Source of the DNA: Phaeobacter sp. 22II1-1F12B
GTDB lineage: Bacteria > Pseudomonadota > Alphaproteobacteria > Rhodobacterales > Rhodobacteraceae
Assembly: GCF_002210165.1 (NCBI RefSeq)
Contig: NZ_AQQP01000002.1
Coordinates: 372,001-436,000 of the forward strand
Direction of reading: 5' to 3'
Length of the DNA stretch: 64,000 nt
Made by a program: the position numbers and the translations under genes. The notes under the pieces were generated by a model, which was given only the letters and a program-made list of their open reading frames with translations, made no database searches and was not told the DNA's origin. Positions 52,987 through 61,754 of the stretch are shown piece after piece. The number at the start of each line of letters is the position of its first letter. The first letter of the stretch is position 1.

Positions 52987-54090
52987 TCAGTAGCCTTGTT
53001 TCACCAGAGTTCGGTAGGTCGAGCGCAATGCGCCCCGGTCGACATAGCAGCCACGCAGGTGGCGTTCGCCGCTGGTGGCGACAAATGCTTCGCGCCCATG
53101 CACCACGCGGTGATTGTCGAAGACGATGCATTCGCCCGCGTTCAACCGGAAGGTGTTCATGAATTCCGGCGACCGCAGCATTTTCAGGAACTTGCAGAAG
53201 GCCGGGTAATAGCGGTCCAGCAGGTCCTGGGGCAGATCGAAGACATCCGCCAGGTGCTGCGATACCGTCACGCCCGACACTTCGCCGCGCGCATCCAGTT
53301 CGATCACCCGCTGATGCGCCCGATAATCCCAGCCGTCATGACGGCGCATGAAGGGGATGTCATGGCTGGCGAGCAACTCAAAGGCTTCGGGGTCTTCGGC
53401 CTTGAGCGCTTCGGCCACGGCCACGCCGTCCACGAACATCGACAGACCGCCCTGCACCGAATTGCGGCGGCAATGCAGGAACTGAACGCCGGGTGCCGCC
53501 TCTTCCGAGGGCAGGTCGGTGTGCATTTCCAGCGCCCCCGCCGTATAGGCAAGGTTGGTCGGGTTGATGTGCAGCTTGACGTCAAAGTAATAGCCATCGA
53601 CGCAGGGCGTGATCGGCCCCAGCACCTGTGTCAGCCGGGTCAGGCCCTCGTCGCTGTCTTCCATGTCGCGGACCAGCGCGATGCCGTCCTCGATCAGCGC
53701 ACGGGCGAATTTCGCGCGTTCTGCGGGATCACTGTCAAGTGCGGGCTGGCTCACACGCGCCCACTGCTCGTAGGAACCGGATTGCCATGCCCGACGCGGG
53801 ATCATCGCCGGGTCGCGCGGCGCGGCGGTTTCGCCCCAGGCATCCAGCCAGTCTAGCGGAAAGCGCGATTCCAGCGGCTCGCCTTTCCAGCGGATCACCA
53901 GCGTGTTTTCTTCCATCCGCGCCTCTTCGGGCAGCGGATCGCCTTCAAGGCCGGAAATGTCGAACACCCGTTCGTTCGTGACCGGATCGATCGATGTCGG
54001 ATCGTTGTCGCGCAGCCAGAAATAGTTAAAATATCCCTGTCCCGAAGCGAGTGGCAGCCTCAGGCCCTTGTCTTCCAGTTTGATGTTCAT
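52987..54090 (-). CDS. Gamma-butyrobetaine hydroxylase-like Fe(II)/2-oxoglutarate dioxygenase (TauD family)
   Basis: A 367-residue dioxygenase. Iron ligands are H190 and D192 (EMHTD) and H331 (RVVHGRE); R346 (LRGCYVD) should bind 2-oxoglutarate. The N-terminal 100 residues form the BBOX-type extra domain (YFNYFWLRDND, VFDISGL, FPLDWLDAW), but the Cys residues that bind zinc in BBOX (LRDNC-x-C type) are absent; Asp30 stands at the first position. ATG at 54090 has GAGG eight bases upstream. It lies 10 bp after the aldolase gene. Likely substrate is gamma-butyrobetaine or an analogue. Confidence 0.85.
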   Translation of the reverse strand: MNIKLEDKGLRLPLASGQGYFNYFWLRDNDPTSIDPVTNERVFDISGLEGDPLPEEARMEENTLVIRWKGEPLESRFPLDWLDAWGETAAPRDPAMIPRRAWQSGSYEQWARVSQPALDSDPAERAKFARALIEDGIALVRDMEDSDEGLTRLTQVLGPITPCVDGYYFDVKLHINPTNLAYTAGALEMHTDLPSEEAAPGVQFLHCRRNSVQGGLSMFVDGVAVAEALKAEDPEAFELLASHDIPFMRRHDGWDYRAHQRVIELDARGEVSGVTVSQHLADVFDLPQDLLDRYYPAFCKFLKMLRSPEFMNTFRLNAGECIVFDNHRVVHGREAFVATSGERHLRGCYVDRGALRSTYRTLVKQGY

Positions 54091-54100
54091 GGTCGTTGCC

Positions 54101-54856
54101 TCAGCTGGCGTAGTTGGAACCTTCATCGTCGAGAATAAGCTTCAGCTCGGTCAGATGGCGGTCGCCCTGCCCCGGATAGTTCTCAAGCTCTTGCGCTGTC
54201 TTCTCGGCAATATCGTCGGGCAGCACGCGCAGCGGCTGACCGGTCTGAAGCGCGCGGATATAGGTCTCGGCGGCGCGCTCGAAATAGTAGAGACGGTTGA
54301 ACGTGTCGGCCACGCTGTCACCGATCACCAGTACCCCGTGGTTGCCCATGATCATGACCTTCTTCTTCGGGTCGCTCAGCAGCGTGGCGCAGCGTTCGCC
54401 CTCATCCTCGAAAGCCAGCCCGCCATAGCCTTCGTCGATCACGTAGCGATTGTAGAAGGTGGCGCAGTTCTGGTCGATCGGCGGCAGGTTGCTGTCCTTG
54501 AGAGAGGCCAGAACCGTTGCATGGATCGAATGCACATGCATGACACAGCGCGCGTGCGGGCAGTGCCGGTGGATGCCGCCATGCAGGCCCCATGCGGTCG
54601 GGTCCGGTGCATCCGGGCCTTTCAGCGTGTCGGGGTTGTTGGCGTCGATCTCCAGCAGGTCCGAGGCGCGGATTCGCGAAAAATGCACCTGGTTGCGGTT
54701 CATCAGGAACTTGGTGCCCTCATCGTTGATCGCCAGCGAAAAGTGGTTCGCCACCGCCTCGTGAAAGTTCAGCCGCGCGGTCCAGCGAAAGGCTGCCGCC
54801 ATGTCCACCCTTTCGGGCCAGTGGTTCATGTTCGGGCGCAGTTCCGTGATGCTCAT
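54101..54856 (-). CDS. Class II aldolase/adducin-family protein
   Basis: A 251-residue protein of the L-fuculose-phosphate aldolase fold. Metal ligands are seen in CVMHVHSIHATV (HxH) and a third in MIMGNHGVLVIG. The N-terminal ARLNFHEAVANHFSLA segment carries the phosphate or substrate loop. It is the first gene of the minus-strand cluster and shares a short promoter region with the divergent LysR gene. Reaction is unknown; beside the dioxygenase it could cleave a beta-hydroxy product or act as a decarboxylase. Confidence 0.85.
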   Translation of the reverse strand: MSITELRPNMNHWPERVDMAAAFRWTARLNFHEAVANHFSLAINDEGTKFLMNRNQVHFSRIRASDLLEIDANNPDTLKGPDAPDPTAWGLHGGIHRHCPHARCVMHVHSIHATVLASLKDSNLPPIDQNCATFYNRYVIDEGYGGLAFEDEGERCATLLSDPKKKVMIMGNHGVLVIGDSVADTFNRLYYFERAAETYIRALQTGQPLRVLPDDIAEKTAQELENYPGQGDRHLTELKLILDDEGSNYAS

Positions 54857-54922
54857 CTAATCGGTCTCCTTGTCTGGCCGCAAACCTGCATCCGGCGCGA
54901 ATATTTGACCAATGAAAAAAAC

Positions 54923-54936
54923 AATGGCTTGCCATT
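54923..54936. promoter_or_regulatory. Candidate LysR operator between aldolase gene and lysR
   Basis: AATGGC-TT-GCCATT is a perfect inverted repeat in the 106-bp divergent region; nearby TTGCCATTAGCTGCA also fits T-N11-A spacing. The most plausible binding site for the adjacent LysR-type regulator. Confidence 0.5.
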
Positions 54937-54962
54937 AGCTGCACTTATGGCAAAATTATGCA

Positions 54963-55856
54963 ATGAAAACCGCCCTTCCTCCCCTTGGCTGGCTGCGCAC
55001 CTTCGAGGCCGCCGCCCGCCACCTGTCTTTCACCGGCGCCGCGCATGATCTGAACATGACGCAAAGCGCGGTTTCCCAGCAAATCAAGTCGCTCGAGGGT
55101 TATCTCGGGCAGCCCCTGTTCATCCGCCGCCCCCGCGCGCTGGAACTGACCGAGGCGGGAATCACCTATCTCCCGGTGGTGCGCGATGCCTTTCGCACGC
55201 TTCTGCGCGGTACGCGCGCCGTGACCGGTCAACAGGGCGACGTGGTGCAGGTAATCTGCAATCTCAGCCTTGCCTGTTTCTGGCTCGCTCCCCGCCTGCC
55301 CCGGTTTCGCGCCGCCCATCCCGAGGTCAAGCTGAACCTGATCACCGAGTTGTGGGAGCCGCGCGAAATGGCCGAGAATGCGGATGTGGAAATCCGCTAT
55401 TCGGTGCGCCCCTCGGATACCGTCCGGGCCGAACAGCTCTGCTCCGACTATTACTACCCTGTCTGCGCGCCCGACTTTCCCGTGACGCTCGACACGCTGC
55501 AGGACCAACCGCTTTACGAATGCTCGAACCTGCTTTGCAGCTGGGCGAACTGGGCCGAGGATCAGGCTCTAAGCTGGGGGGATCCTACGATTGTCACCGC
55601 CACGACCTTTGCGCTGACCATGTCGATTGCCCGCGCCGGCGGTGGCCTGACACTGGCCCATGACACCATCGCATCGTGGATGATCGAACGTGGCGAGTTG
55701 ATCGCGCCCTTCAAGCACCGCGCACCTATGGCCGAGGCTTACTATCTTATATTGTCACCGCAGGCCGAACGCTCTCCCGGCGCCATCGCCTTTGCCAATT
55801 GGGTCCGCGCCGAATTCGCCCGCGATCAAAGCACCCGGCTCGGCACCCAGGCATAA
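54963..55856 (+). CDS. LysR-family transcriptional regulator (GcvA-like)
   Basis: A 297-residue LTTR. The HTH is WLRTFEAAARHLSFTGAAHDLNMTQSAVSQQIKSLE (residues about 8-45), followed by the LysR_substrate domain (about 95-290; ICNLSLACFWLAPRLPRFRAAHP). It is divergent from the aldolase gene and most likely controls that cluster. The last 31 bp overlap the convergent VOC gene. Confidence 0.92.
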   Translation: MKTALPPLGWLRTFEAAARHLSFTGAAHDLNMTQSAVSQQIKSLEGYLGQPLFIRRPRALELTEAGITYLPVVRDAFRTLLRGTRAVTGQQGDVVQVICNLSLACFWLAPRLPRFRAAHPEVKLNLITELWEPREMAENADVEIRYSVRPSDTVRAEQLCSDYYYPVCAPDFPVTLDTLQDQPLYECSNLLCSWANWAEDQALSWGDPTIVTATTFALTMSIARAGGGLTLAHDTIASWMIERGELIAPFKHRAPMAEAYYLILSPQAERSPGAIAFANWVRAEFARDQSTRLGTQA

Positions 55857-56245
55857 CCGTTCTCGCAGAGGATATAGGCCTCGCGCAGGCCATGCGGCTT
55901 GTCCGTAGGCGCTTGCAGGATGGTTGCGTCCGCCGCTTCGGCTTTATCCACCGCCGCATCCGGATCGCTGTCATACAGGCGAATCTCGATCCCCGCCCCG
56001 CGCGGCGGGGTCTCGGGCAAAAGCCCCAGCAGCGGATTCGCGTGATAGGTGCCGTCTGAATGAATTTGAAACACCTGCTCGCCATAACGAAGAATCGCGA
56101 AATCATCCGAAGCCTGATGCGCCGTCATGCCGAAAAGCCCGGTCAGAAAGGCGCACTGCCGCCGCACGTCCCGCACCAGCAGGTTGATCCCCAAGCCACT
56201 GAGGGAGCGTCCGAAATCCTCGGGAGAAACCGTATCGTAATCCAT
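55826..56245 (-). CDS. VOC-family (glyoxalase/bleomycin-resistance-like) protein
   Basis: A 139-residue protein of two beta-alpha-beta-beta-beta modules: GINLLVRDVRRQCAFLTGLFGM, FAILRYGEQVFQIH and IEIRLYDSDPDAAVDKAEAADA. Catalytic metal ligands are not obvious. Start at 56245 (MDYDTVSPEDFGRSL); longer frame rejected. Function unknown; convergent overlap with lysR. Confidence 0.83.
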   Translation of the reverse strand: MDYDTVSPEDFGRSLSGLGINLLVRDVRRQCAFLTGLFGMTAHQASDDFAILRYGEQVFQIHSDGTYHANPLLGLLPETPPRGAGIEIRLYDSDPDAAVDKAEAADATILQAPTDKPHGLREAYILCENGYAWVPSRVL

Positions 56246-56360
56246 GAAACCCAGCCTGCCCAAGCGGACCGGCGCTGGCAAGCGCCATTGCGACACGCAG
56301 GTTTCATCTCGCGATGCCATCACCCCTTGAACCCGGCCCCGCAATCAGGACAATTGGAAC

Positions 56361-58163
56361 ATGGATCATACAGCTTTTCCCGCATGGCCCGACGTGGCCG
56401 CCCGCCTGATTGCCGTGGCCGCTGGCCGCGAACCCGCCGATTGCGTCATCAAGGGAGGGGTCTGGGTCAACGTCCACAGCCGCGAATGCCTGCCCGGCCA
56501 TGACATCGCCATCGCCGAGGGCCGCATCGCCTGCGTCGTTCCCGATGCCGGCTATTGCACCGGACCCGACACCGAAATTATCGATGCCGATGGCCGCTAC
56601 ATGATCCCCGGCCTTTGCGACGGCCATATGCATATCGAATCCGGCATGCTCACCCCGGCGGAGTTTGCCCGCGCCGTGATCCCCCACGGCACCACCACCA
56701 TGTTCACCGACCCGCATGAGATCGCCAATGTGCTCGGCCTCAACGGCGTTCGGATGATGCATGACGAGGCGCTCATGCAGCCGATCAACATATTCACCCA
56801 GATGCCGTCCTGTGCCCCCTCGGCGCCGGGTCTGGAAACCACCGGCTATGAAATCTCGCCCGAGGACGTGGCCGAGGCGATGCAATGGCCCGGCATCATA
56901 GGTCTGGGCGAGATGATGAACTTTCCCGGTGTCGCCAATGCCGACCCCAAGATGCTGGCCGAAATCGCCGCGACGCAAGGCGCGGGCAAGACCGTTGGCG
57001 GCCATTATGCCTCGCCCGATCTGGGTCCGAATTTCGCGGCCTATGTGGCAGGCGGACCCGCCGACGATCACGAAGGCACCTGCGAGGCCGACGCCATCAT
57101 GCGCGTACGCCAGGGGATGCGGTCGATGATGCGGCTCGGCTCGGCTTGGTACGACGTCGAAAGCCAGATCACCGCGATCACCGAAAAAGGCATGGACCCG
57201 CGCAATTTCATCCTCTGCACCGATGACTGCCATTCCGGCACGCTGGTGAATGACGGCCATATGAACCGCGTCGTACGTCACTCGATCGACTGTGGCTGCG
57301 ACCCGCTGATCGCGCTGCAAATGGCGACGATCAACACTGCCACCCATTTCGGTCTGGAGCGTGAGCTTGGATCGCTGACCCCCGGTCGCCGCGCTGACGT
57401 GATCCTGACCTCGGATCTGAAAACGCTGCCCATCGAACTGGTCATCGCGCGCGGCCAGATCGTGGCCAAGGACGGCGAATGCCTTGTCGACTGCCCGCAT
57501 TACGTCTGGCCCGACAGCGCGCGAGGCACGGTTCACCTTGGGCACGATCTGAGTGAGACGGATTTCGAGATCAACGCCCCCGACGGCGCCAACTCGGCCC
57601 GCGCCAACGTGATCGGCGTGGTGGAAAATCAGGCCCCGACCAAGGCGCTGAAGATCGACCTCCCCGTCCGCGACGGTCTGGTCGAAGGCGAAGGCGACAC
57701 CTGCCAGATCGCGCTGGTCGAACGCCACCGCGCCACCGGCGGCGTGGTCAACGCCCTTGTCTCGGGCTTCGGCTATACCGGTCCGATGGCGATGGCCTCG
57801 ACCGTGGCCCATGACAGCCACCACATGATCGTTGTCGGCACCGACCGCGCCCAGATGGCGCTGGCCGCGAACCGGCTGGCCGAGGTCGGCGGCGGCATCA
57901 CCCTCTACCGCGACGGCGAGGAACTCGCGTTGGTCGAACTGCCCATCGCCGGGCTGATGTCCGACAGCCCCGCGGCCGAGGTCGCCGCGAAAGCCGAGCA
58001 GATGATGGAGGCAATGCGCGCCTGTGGCTGCAAACTGAACAACGCCTATATGCAGCATTCCCTGCTGGCGCTGGTCGTCATCCCCGAGTTGCGCATTTCC
58101 GACCTTGGCCTGATAGACGTGCGCGAGTTCAAGAAAATTCCTTTGTTAGAGCCGCAGACATGA
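56361..58163 (+). CDS. ade: Adenine deaminase
   Basis: A 600-residue amidohydrolase-superfamily enzyme converting adenine to hypoxanthine and ammonia. Metal motif GLCDGHMHIESGML, then DPHEIANVLG and TDDCHSGTLVNDGHMN are the family signatures; the C-terminal ade domain contains GFGYTGPMAMASTVAHDSHHMIVVG. The stop overlaps the amn start by four bases. Confidence 0.94.
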   Translation: MDHTAFPAWPDVAARLIAVAAGREPADCVIKGGVWVNVHSRECLPGHDIAIAEGRIACVVPDAGYCTGPDTEIIDADGRYMIPGLCDGHMHIESGMLTPAEFARAVIPHGTTTMFTDPHEIANVLGLNGVRMMHDEALMQPINIFTQMPSCAPSAPGLETTGYEISPEDVAEAMQWPGIIGLGEMMNFPGVANADPKMLAEIAATQGAGKTVGGHYASPDLGPNFAAYVAGGPADDHEGTCEADAIMRVRQGMRSMMRLGSAWYDVESQITAITEKGMDPRNFILCTDDCHSGTLVNDGHMNRVVRHSIDCGCDPLIALQMATINTATHFGLERELGSLTPGRRADVILTSDLKTLPIELVIARGQIVAKDGECLVDCPHYVWPDSARGTVHLGHDLSETDFEINAPDGANSARANVIGVVENQAPTKALKIDLPVRDGLVEGEGDTCQIALVERHRATGGVVNALVSGFGYTGPMAMASTVAHDSHHMIVVGTDRAQMALAANRLAEVGGGITLYRDGEELALVELPIAGLMSDSPAAEVAAKAEQMMEAMRACGCKLNNAYMQHSLLALVVIPELRISDLGLIDVREFKKIPLLEPQT

Positions 58164-59623
58164 GCAAGATAGACACGCCCGAAATATTCAAGACCGAAAG
58201 CTTTACCGATGCCGAGGCCGCCGTCGCCCGGCTGGAACAGCTTTATACCGAGGCCACCGACTTCCTTTGCGACCGCTTCATGGAGGTCATAAAAAAGGGC
58301 AATCCCGGCTATCGCATCCGCGCCTTCTACCCCGAGATCCGGCTTACGACGACATCCTATGCACAGGTCGACTCCCGGCTGAGCTTCGGCCACGTGGCGC
58401 TGCCCGGCACCTATAGCACTACCGTCACCCGGCCCGACCTGTTTCGCAGCTACCTGACCCAGCAGATCGGCCTCTTGATCAAGAACCACGGCCAGCCCGT
58501 CGCCATCGGCCCCTCGCACACGCCGATCCCGGTGCATTTCGCCGTGGCCAACCGGCCCGAGATTACTGTGCCGCAGGATGGCGCGACCGACTTCACACTG
58601 CGCGACGTGTTTGACGTGCCCGACCTCAGCACCACCCATGATGACATCGTCAACGGCACCTATGCCGCCCCCGACGGGATCGCGCCGCTGGCGCTCTTTA
58701 CCGCCCAGCGCGTCGATTACTCGCTCGCGCGCCTTTCGCACTATACCGCGACGGATGCCGAGCATTTCCAGAACCACGTGCTCTTTACCAACTACCAGTT
58801 CTACGTGACCGAGTTCGAGGCCTTCGCCCGCGCCCAGCTTGCTAATCCGGGCAGCGGCTATTCCAGCTTTGTCAGCACCGGCAATGCCGAGATCACCAAA
58901 GCGGACGAACCTCTCGACGCGCCGTTGAAACTACCGCAGATGCCAACCTATCACCTCAAACGGCCCGACGGGTCAGGCATCACGCTGGTCAACATCGGCG
59001 TCGGCCCCTCAAACGCCAAGACGGCGACCGACCACATCGCCGTGCTGCGCCCGCATGCGTGGCTGATGGTCGGCCACTGCGCCGGGTTGCGCAACACGCA
59101 GGCGCTTGGCGATTTCGTCCTTGGCCACGGCTACCTGCGCGAAGATCACGTACTCGACGATGACCTGCCGGTCTGGGTGCCGATCCCGGCACTGGCCGAA
59201 ATCCAGACCTCGCTGGAACAGGCGGTGGCCGAGGTGACCGAGCTTTCGGGATACGAACTCAAACGCATCATGCGTACCGGCACCGTCGCCACCATCGACA
59301 ACCGCAACTGGGAACTCCGTGACCAGTCCGGCCCGGTCCAGCGGCTAAGCCAGTCCCGCGCCATCGCGCTCGACATGGAAAGCGCCACCATCGCCGCCAA
59401 CGGCTATCGGTTCCGGGTGCCCTATGGCACGCTTCTTTGTGTTTCCGACAAGCCACTGCATGGCGAATTAAAGCTGCCCGGCATGGCGTCTGACTTCTAT
59501 ACAACGCAGGTTTCGCGCCATCTGAACATCGGAATCCGTGCCATGGAAATGCTTCGAACAATGCCTCTGGAACGCCTCCACAGCCGAAAATTGCGCTCTT
59601 TTGACGAAACGGCCTTTCTTTAA
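58160..59623 (+). CDS. amn: AMP nucleosidase
   Basis: A 487-residue enzyme that hydrolyses AMP to adenine and ribose 5-phosphate. The N-terminal AMNp_N-type domain (IRAFYPEIRLTTTSYAQVD) precedes a phosphorylase/nucleosidase fold (about 290-460) with LMVGHCAGLRNTQALGDFVLG and MESATIAANGYRFRVPYGTLLCVSD. Coupling to the adenine deaminase gene links AMP breakdown directly to adenine deamination. Confidence 0.93.
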   Translation: MSKIDTPEIFKTESFTDAEAAVARLEQLYTEATDFLCDRFMEVIKKGNPGYRIRAFYPEIRLTTTSYAQVDSRLSFGHVALPGTYSTTVTRPDLFRSYLTQQIGLLIKNHGQPVAIGPSHTPIPVHFAVANRPEITVPQDGATDFTLRDVFDVPDLSTTHDDIVNGTYAAPDGIAPLALFTAQRVDYSLARLSHYTATDAEHFQNHVLFTNYQFYVTEFEAFARAQLANPGSGYSSFVSTGNAEITKADEPLDAPLKLPQMPTYHLKRPDGSGITLVNIGVGPSNAKTATDHIAVLRPHAWLMVGHCAGLRNTQALGDFVLGHGYLREDHVLDDDLPVWVPIPALAEIQTSLEQAVAEVTELSGYELKRIMRTGTVATIDNRNWELRDQSGPVQRLSQSRAIALDMESATIAANGYRFRVPYGTLLCVSDKPLHGELKLPGMASDFYTTQVSRHLNIGIRAMEMLRTMPLERLHSRKLRSFDETAFL

Positions 59624-59763
59624 AGGGCAAAAACAGTAAAAAACCGCAAAAATCCGCCTGTTTGGGGCTTGGCACAGACCACAATTCGTTGTGTTCTCCC
59701 CCCATATCCCGTTAAATATCCGGGACGAGGCCCAAGAGAGCGGGCAGTTGAAGGAGAACAAAA

Positions 59764-60051
59764 ATGTCGAAACCAATGACCAAGACCCAGCTTGTCGCCG
59801 CACTTGCAGAAGAAATGGGCACCGACAAGAAAACCGCAGGCAGCGCACTTGACGCAGTATGCGACCTGATCACCAAGGAAGTATCCGGCGGCGGTGCTGT
59901 CACCCTGCCCGGCGTTGGCAAGATCTACTGCCGCGAGCGCCCCGAGCGCATGGTGCGTAACCCCGCCACCGGCGAACAGTTCAAGAAAGACGCCGACAAG
60001 GTGGTCAAGATGACCATCGCCAAGGCACTCAAGGACAGCGTCAACGGCTGA
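59764..60051 (+). CDS. HU-family nucleoid protein
   Basis: A 95-residue HU/IHF-fold DNA-binding protein: KTQLVAALAEEMGTDKKTAGSALDAV, the arm GAVTLPGVGKIYCRERPERMVRNPATGE and C-terminal helix VKMTIAKALKDSVNG. The arm is divergent from HupB (Tyr and Cys in place of typical residues). GAAGGAGAAC is before the ATG. Monocistronic with a terminator. Confidence 0.92.
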   Translation: MSKPMTKTQLVAALAEEMGTDKKTAGSALDAVCDLITKEVSGGGAVTLPGVGKIYCRERPERMVRNPATGEQFKKDADKVVKMTIAKALKDSVNG

Positions 60052-60078
60052 TCTTGAATCTTTCTAAGATTTCGGAAA

Positions 60079-60103
60079 GGGTCGCCCGCGGGCGGCCCTT
60101 TTT
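60079..60103 (+). terminator. Intrinsic terminator of the HU gene
   Basis: GGGTCGCC pairs with GGCGGCCC (one T-G pair) and is followed by TTTTT, 28 bases after the stop. Confidence 0.88.
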
Positions 60104-60148
60104 GATTTGGGTGCCCTGAAAGGGCTGTGTCTGGCCCGCAAGGAGGCC

Positions 60149-60196
60149 ATGACCATGACAGAGCACCGCCATTCCTGCACCCGAGGGGTGCGCTGA
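60149..60196 (+). CDS. 15-codon upstream ORF (putative leader peptide) ahead of the exporter gene
   Basis: MTMTEHRHSCTRGVR, starting at an ATG five bases after a full AAGGAGG and ending with TGA at 60194-60196, one base before the TTG start of the exporter. A hairpin with arms GCACCC (60177-60182) and GGGTGC (60186-60191) lies in its last codons and hides the GAGGGG that would serve as ribosome site of the exporter. Too short for usual gene calling; the arrangement suggests translational coupling or attenuation. Confidence 0.6.
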   Translation: MTMTEHRHSCTRGVR

Positions 60197-60197
60197 G

Positions 60198-61085
60198 TTG
60201 GATATCCGTTCGATCCTGATGGGGCTGGCCTTTGCGCTGATGTGGTCCTCGGCCTTCACCTCGGCACGTATCATCGTCGCAGACGCCTCTCCGCTGTTTT
60301 CGCTGGCGATGCGTTTTCTTGTCTCGGGCGTGATTGGCGTCGCAATCGCGCGGATGATGGGCCAGTCGTGGCGGCTGACCAAGAAACAATGGTACGCGAC
60401 AATCCTCTTCGGGATATGTCAGAACGCGCTTTACCTCGGCCTCAACTTCTATGCGATGCAGACCATCGAGGCGAGCCTCGCTTCCATCGTCGCCTCGACC
60501 ATGCCCCTGCTGGTCGCGCTGGCGACATGGCTGATCTTCCGCGAAAAGCTGGCGCCCATGGGCATCGTCGGTCTTGTCGCCGGGATCGTTGGTGTCTCGA
60601 TCATCATGAGCAGCCGTATCAGCCAGGGCGTCGATATCTACGGTGTCATGCTCTGCGGCATCGGCGTCCTCGCGCTCACCTTTGCAACGCTGGCGGTCCG
60701 CGGTGCCACCTCGGGCGGCAACTTCATGATGATCGTCGGCTTGCAGATGCTGGTCGGCTCGGCCATCCTGCTCGTCGCTACGGCCCTGTTCGAAACCGTC
60801 CATGTGAACCTGACGATGCCACTGGTGCTCGCCTTTACCTATACGACGCTGTTCCCGGGCATCCTCGCGACGCTCATCTGGTTCATGCTGCTTGATCGGA
60901 TCGGTCCGACCCGCGCAGCCACATTCCACTTTCTCAACCCGGTGTTCGGCGTTGCCGTTGCGGCGGTCCTGCTGGGCGAAAGCCTCGGTCCGCAGGATGT
61001 GCTAGGCGTGGTCATCGTGACCGTCGGCATCCTCGCCGTTCAGCTGTCGCGGCAATCCAAGGTGAAAAAGCCGCCGATCAACTGA
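60198..61085 (+). CDS. EamA/DMT-superfamily transporter
   Basis: A 295-residue inner-membrane exporter with ten helices in two EamA repeats (about 5-135 and 150-285). The TTG at 60198 (reading MDIRSILMGLAFALMWSSAF) is one base after the leader ORF stop, with GAGGGG at a suitable distance; the next ATG is seven codons in. Substrate unknown. It is convergent with the glutathione peroxidase gene with no gap between stops. Confidence 0.87.
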   Translation: MDIRSILMGLAFALMWSSAFTSARIIVADASPLFSLAMRFLVSGVIGVAIARMMGQSWRLTKKQWYATILFGICQNALYLGLNFYAMQTIEASLASIVASTMPLLVALATWLIFREKLAPMGIVGLVAGIVGVSIIMSSRISQGVDIYGVMLCGIGVLALTFATLAVRGATSGGNFMMIVGLQMLVGSAILLVATALFETVHVNLTMPLVLAFTYTTLFPGILATLIWFMLLDRIGPTRAATFHFLNPVFGVAVAAVLLGESLGPQDVLGVVIVTVGILAVQLSRQSKVKKPPIN

Positions 61086-61610
61086 TCAATCGGCCAGCAG
61101 CGGTTCGATGCGCGCCCGGATTTCTTGAGACTCGGGGCGCGTGTTCGACCCCCATGTGGCCACGACATCTCCGTCCGGCCCCACAAGAACCTTGTTGAAA
61201 TTCCAGCCCGGCACAAAGCCTGTCGCCGCCTTGACGTCCTGATAGAACGGATGCGCCTTGGCCCCGCGCACCGGGGTGATATCGGTCATCGGCATATCGA
61301 GACCAAAGGTCAGCTCGCAGAACTCCTTGACCTTCTCGGCGCTGCCAAGCTCCTGCCGAAAATCGTCCGAAGGCACCGCCAGCACCACAAGCCCGCGCCC
61401 GCGATAGGCATCGTAAAGCGCCTGCATGCCTTCGTACTGGTAGGTATAGCCGCAGCGCGAGGCCGTGTTGACCACCAGCACCGGCTGCCCCCGCCACTGG
61501 TCAAGAGACAACCCGCCCCCGTCAATCGACTGGAACTCGCCCCGAAGGGCGCCGGCCTGTGCAGCGGCACCCGCCAGCAGGGCGCAGATCATCAGGACAA
61601 AGCGCAGCAT
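61086..61610 (-). CDS. Exported glutathione peroxidase family protein
   Basis: About 174 residues: signal peptide MLRFVLMICALLAGAAAQA, then the GPx core with NTASRCGYTYQYEGMQ (peroxidatic Cys in place of Sec), LAVPSDDFRQELGSAEKVKEFC and WNFNKVLVGPDG (catalytic Trp/Asn). It should reduce peroxides in the periplasm, probably with thioredoxin-like donors. Starts at 61610 (GAGG six bases upstream) or 61622 are possible. It is divergent from msrBA, which repairs oxidised methionine. Confidence 0.9.
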   Translation of the reverse strand: MLRFVLMICALLAGAAAQAGALRGEFQSIDGGGLSLDQWRGQPVLVVNTASRCGYTYQYEGMQALYDAYRGRGLVVLAVPSDDFRQELGSAEKVKEFCELTFGLDMPMTDITPVRGAKAHPFYQDVKAATGFVPGWNFNKVLVGPDGDVVATWGSNTRPESQEIRARIEPLLAD

Positions 61611-61754
61611 GTGAAACCTCATATTCTCTTATCATACCTGTTACGACTGCCCTGCCGCTCCGGATCACTTTCCGGGTGAACCCGTCCGCCGGGGCTTTAT
61701 TTTGACGGCGAAAGCGCCAAATACTATCCCAACGCCACAAAGCAGAGGTGAGTC

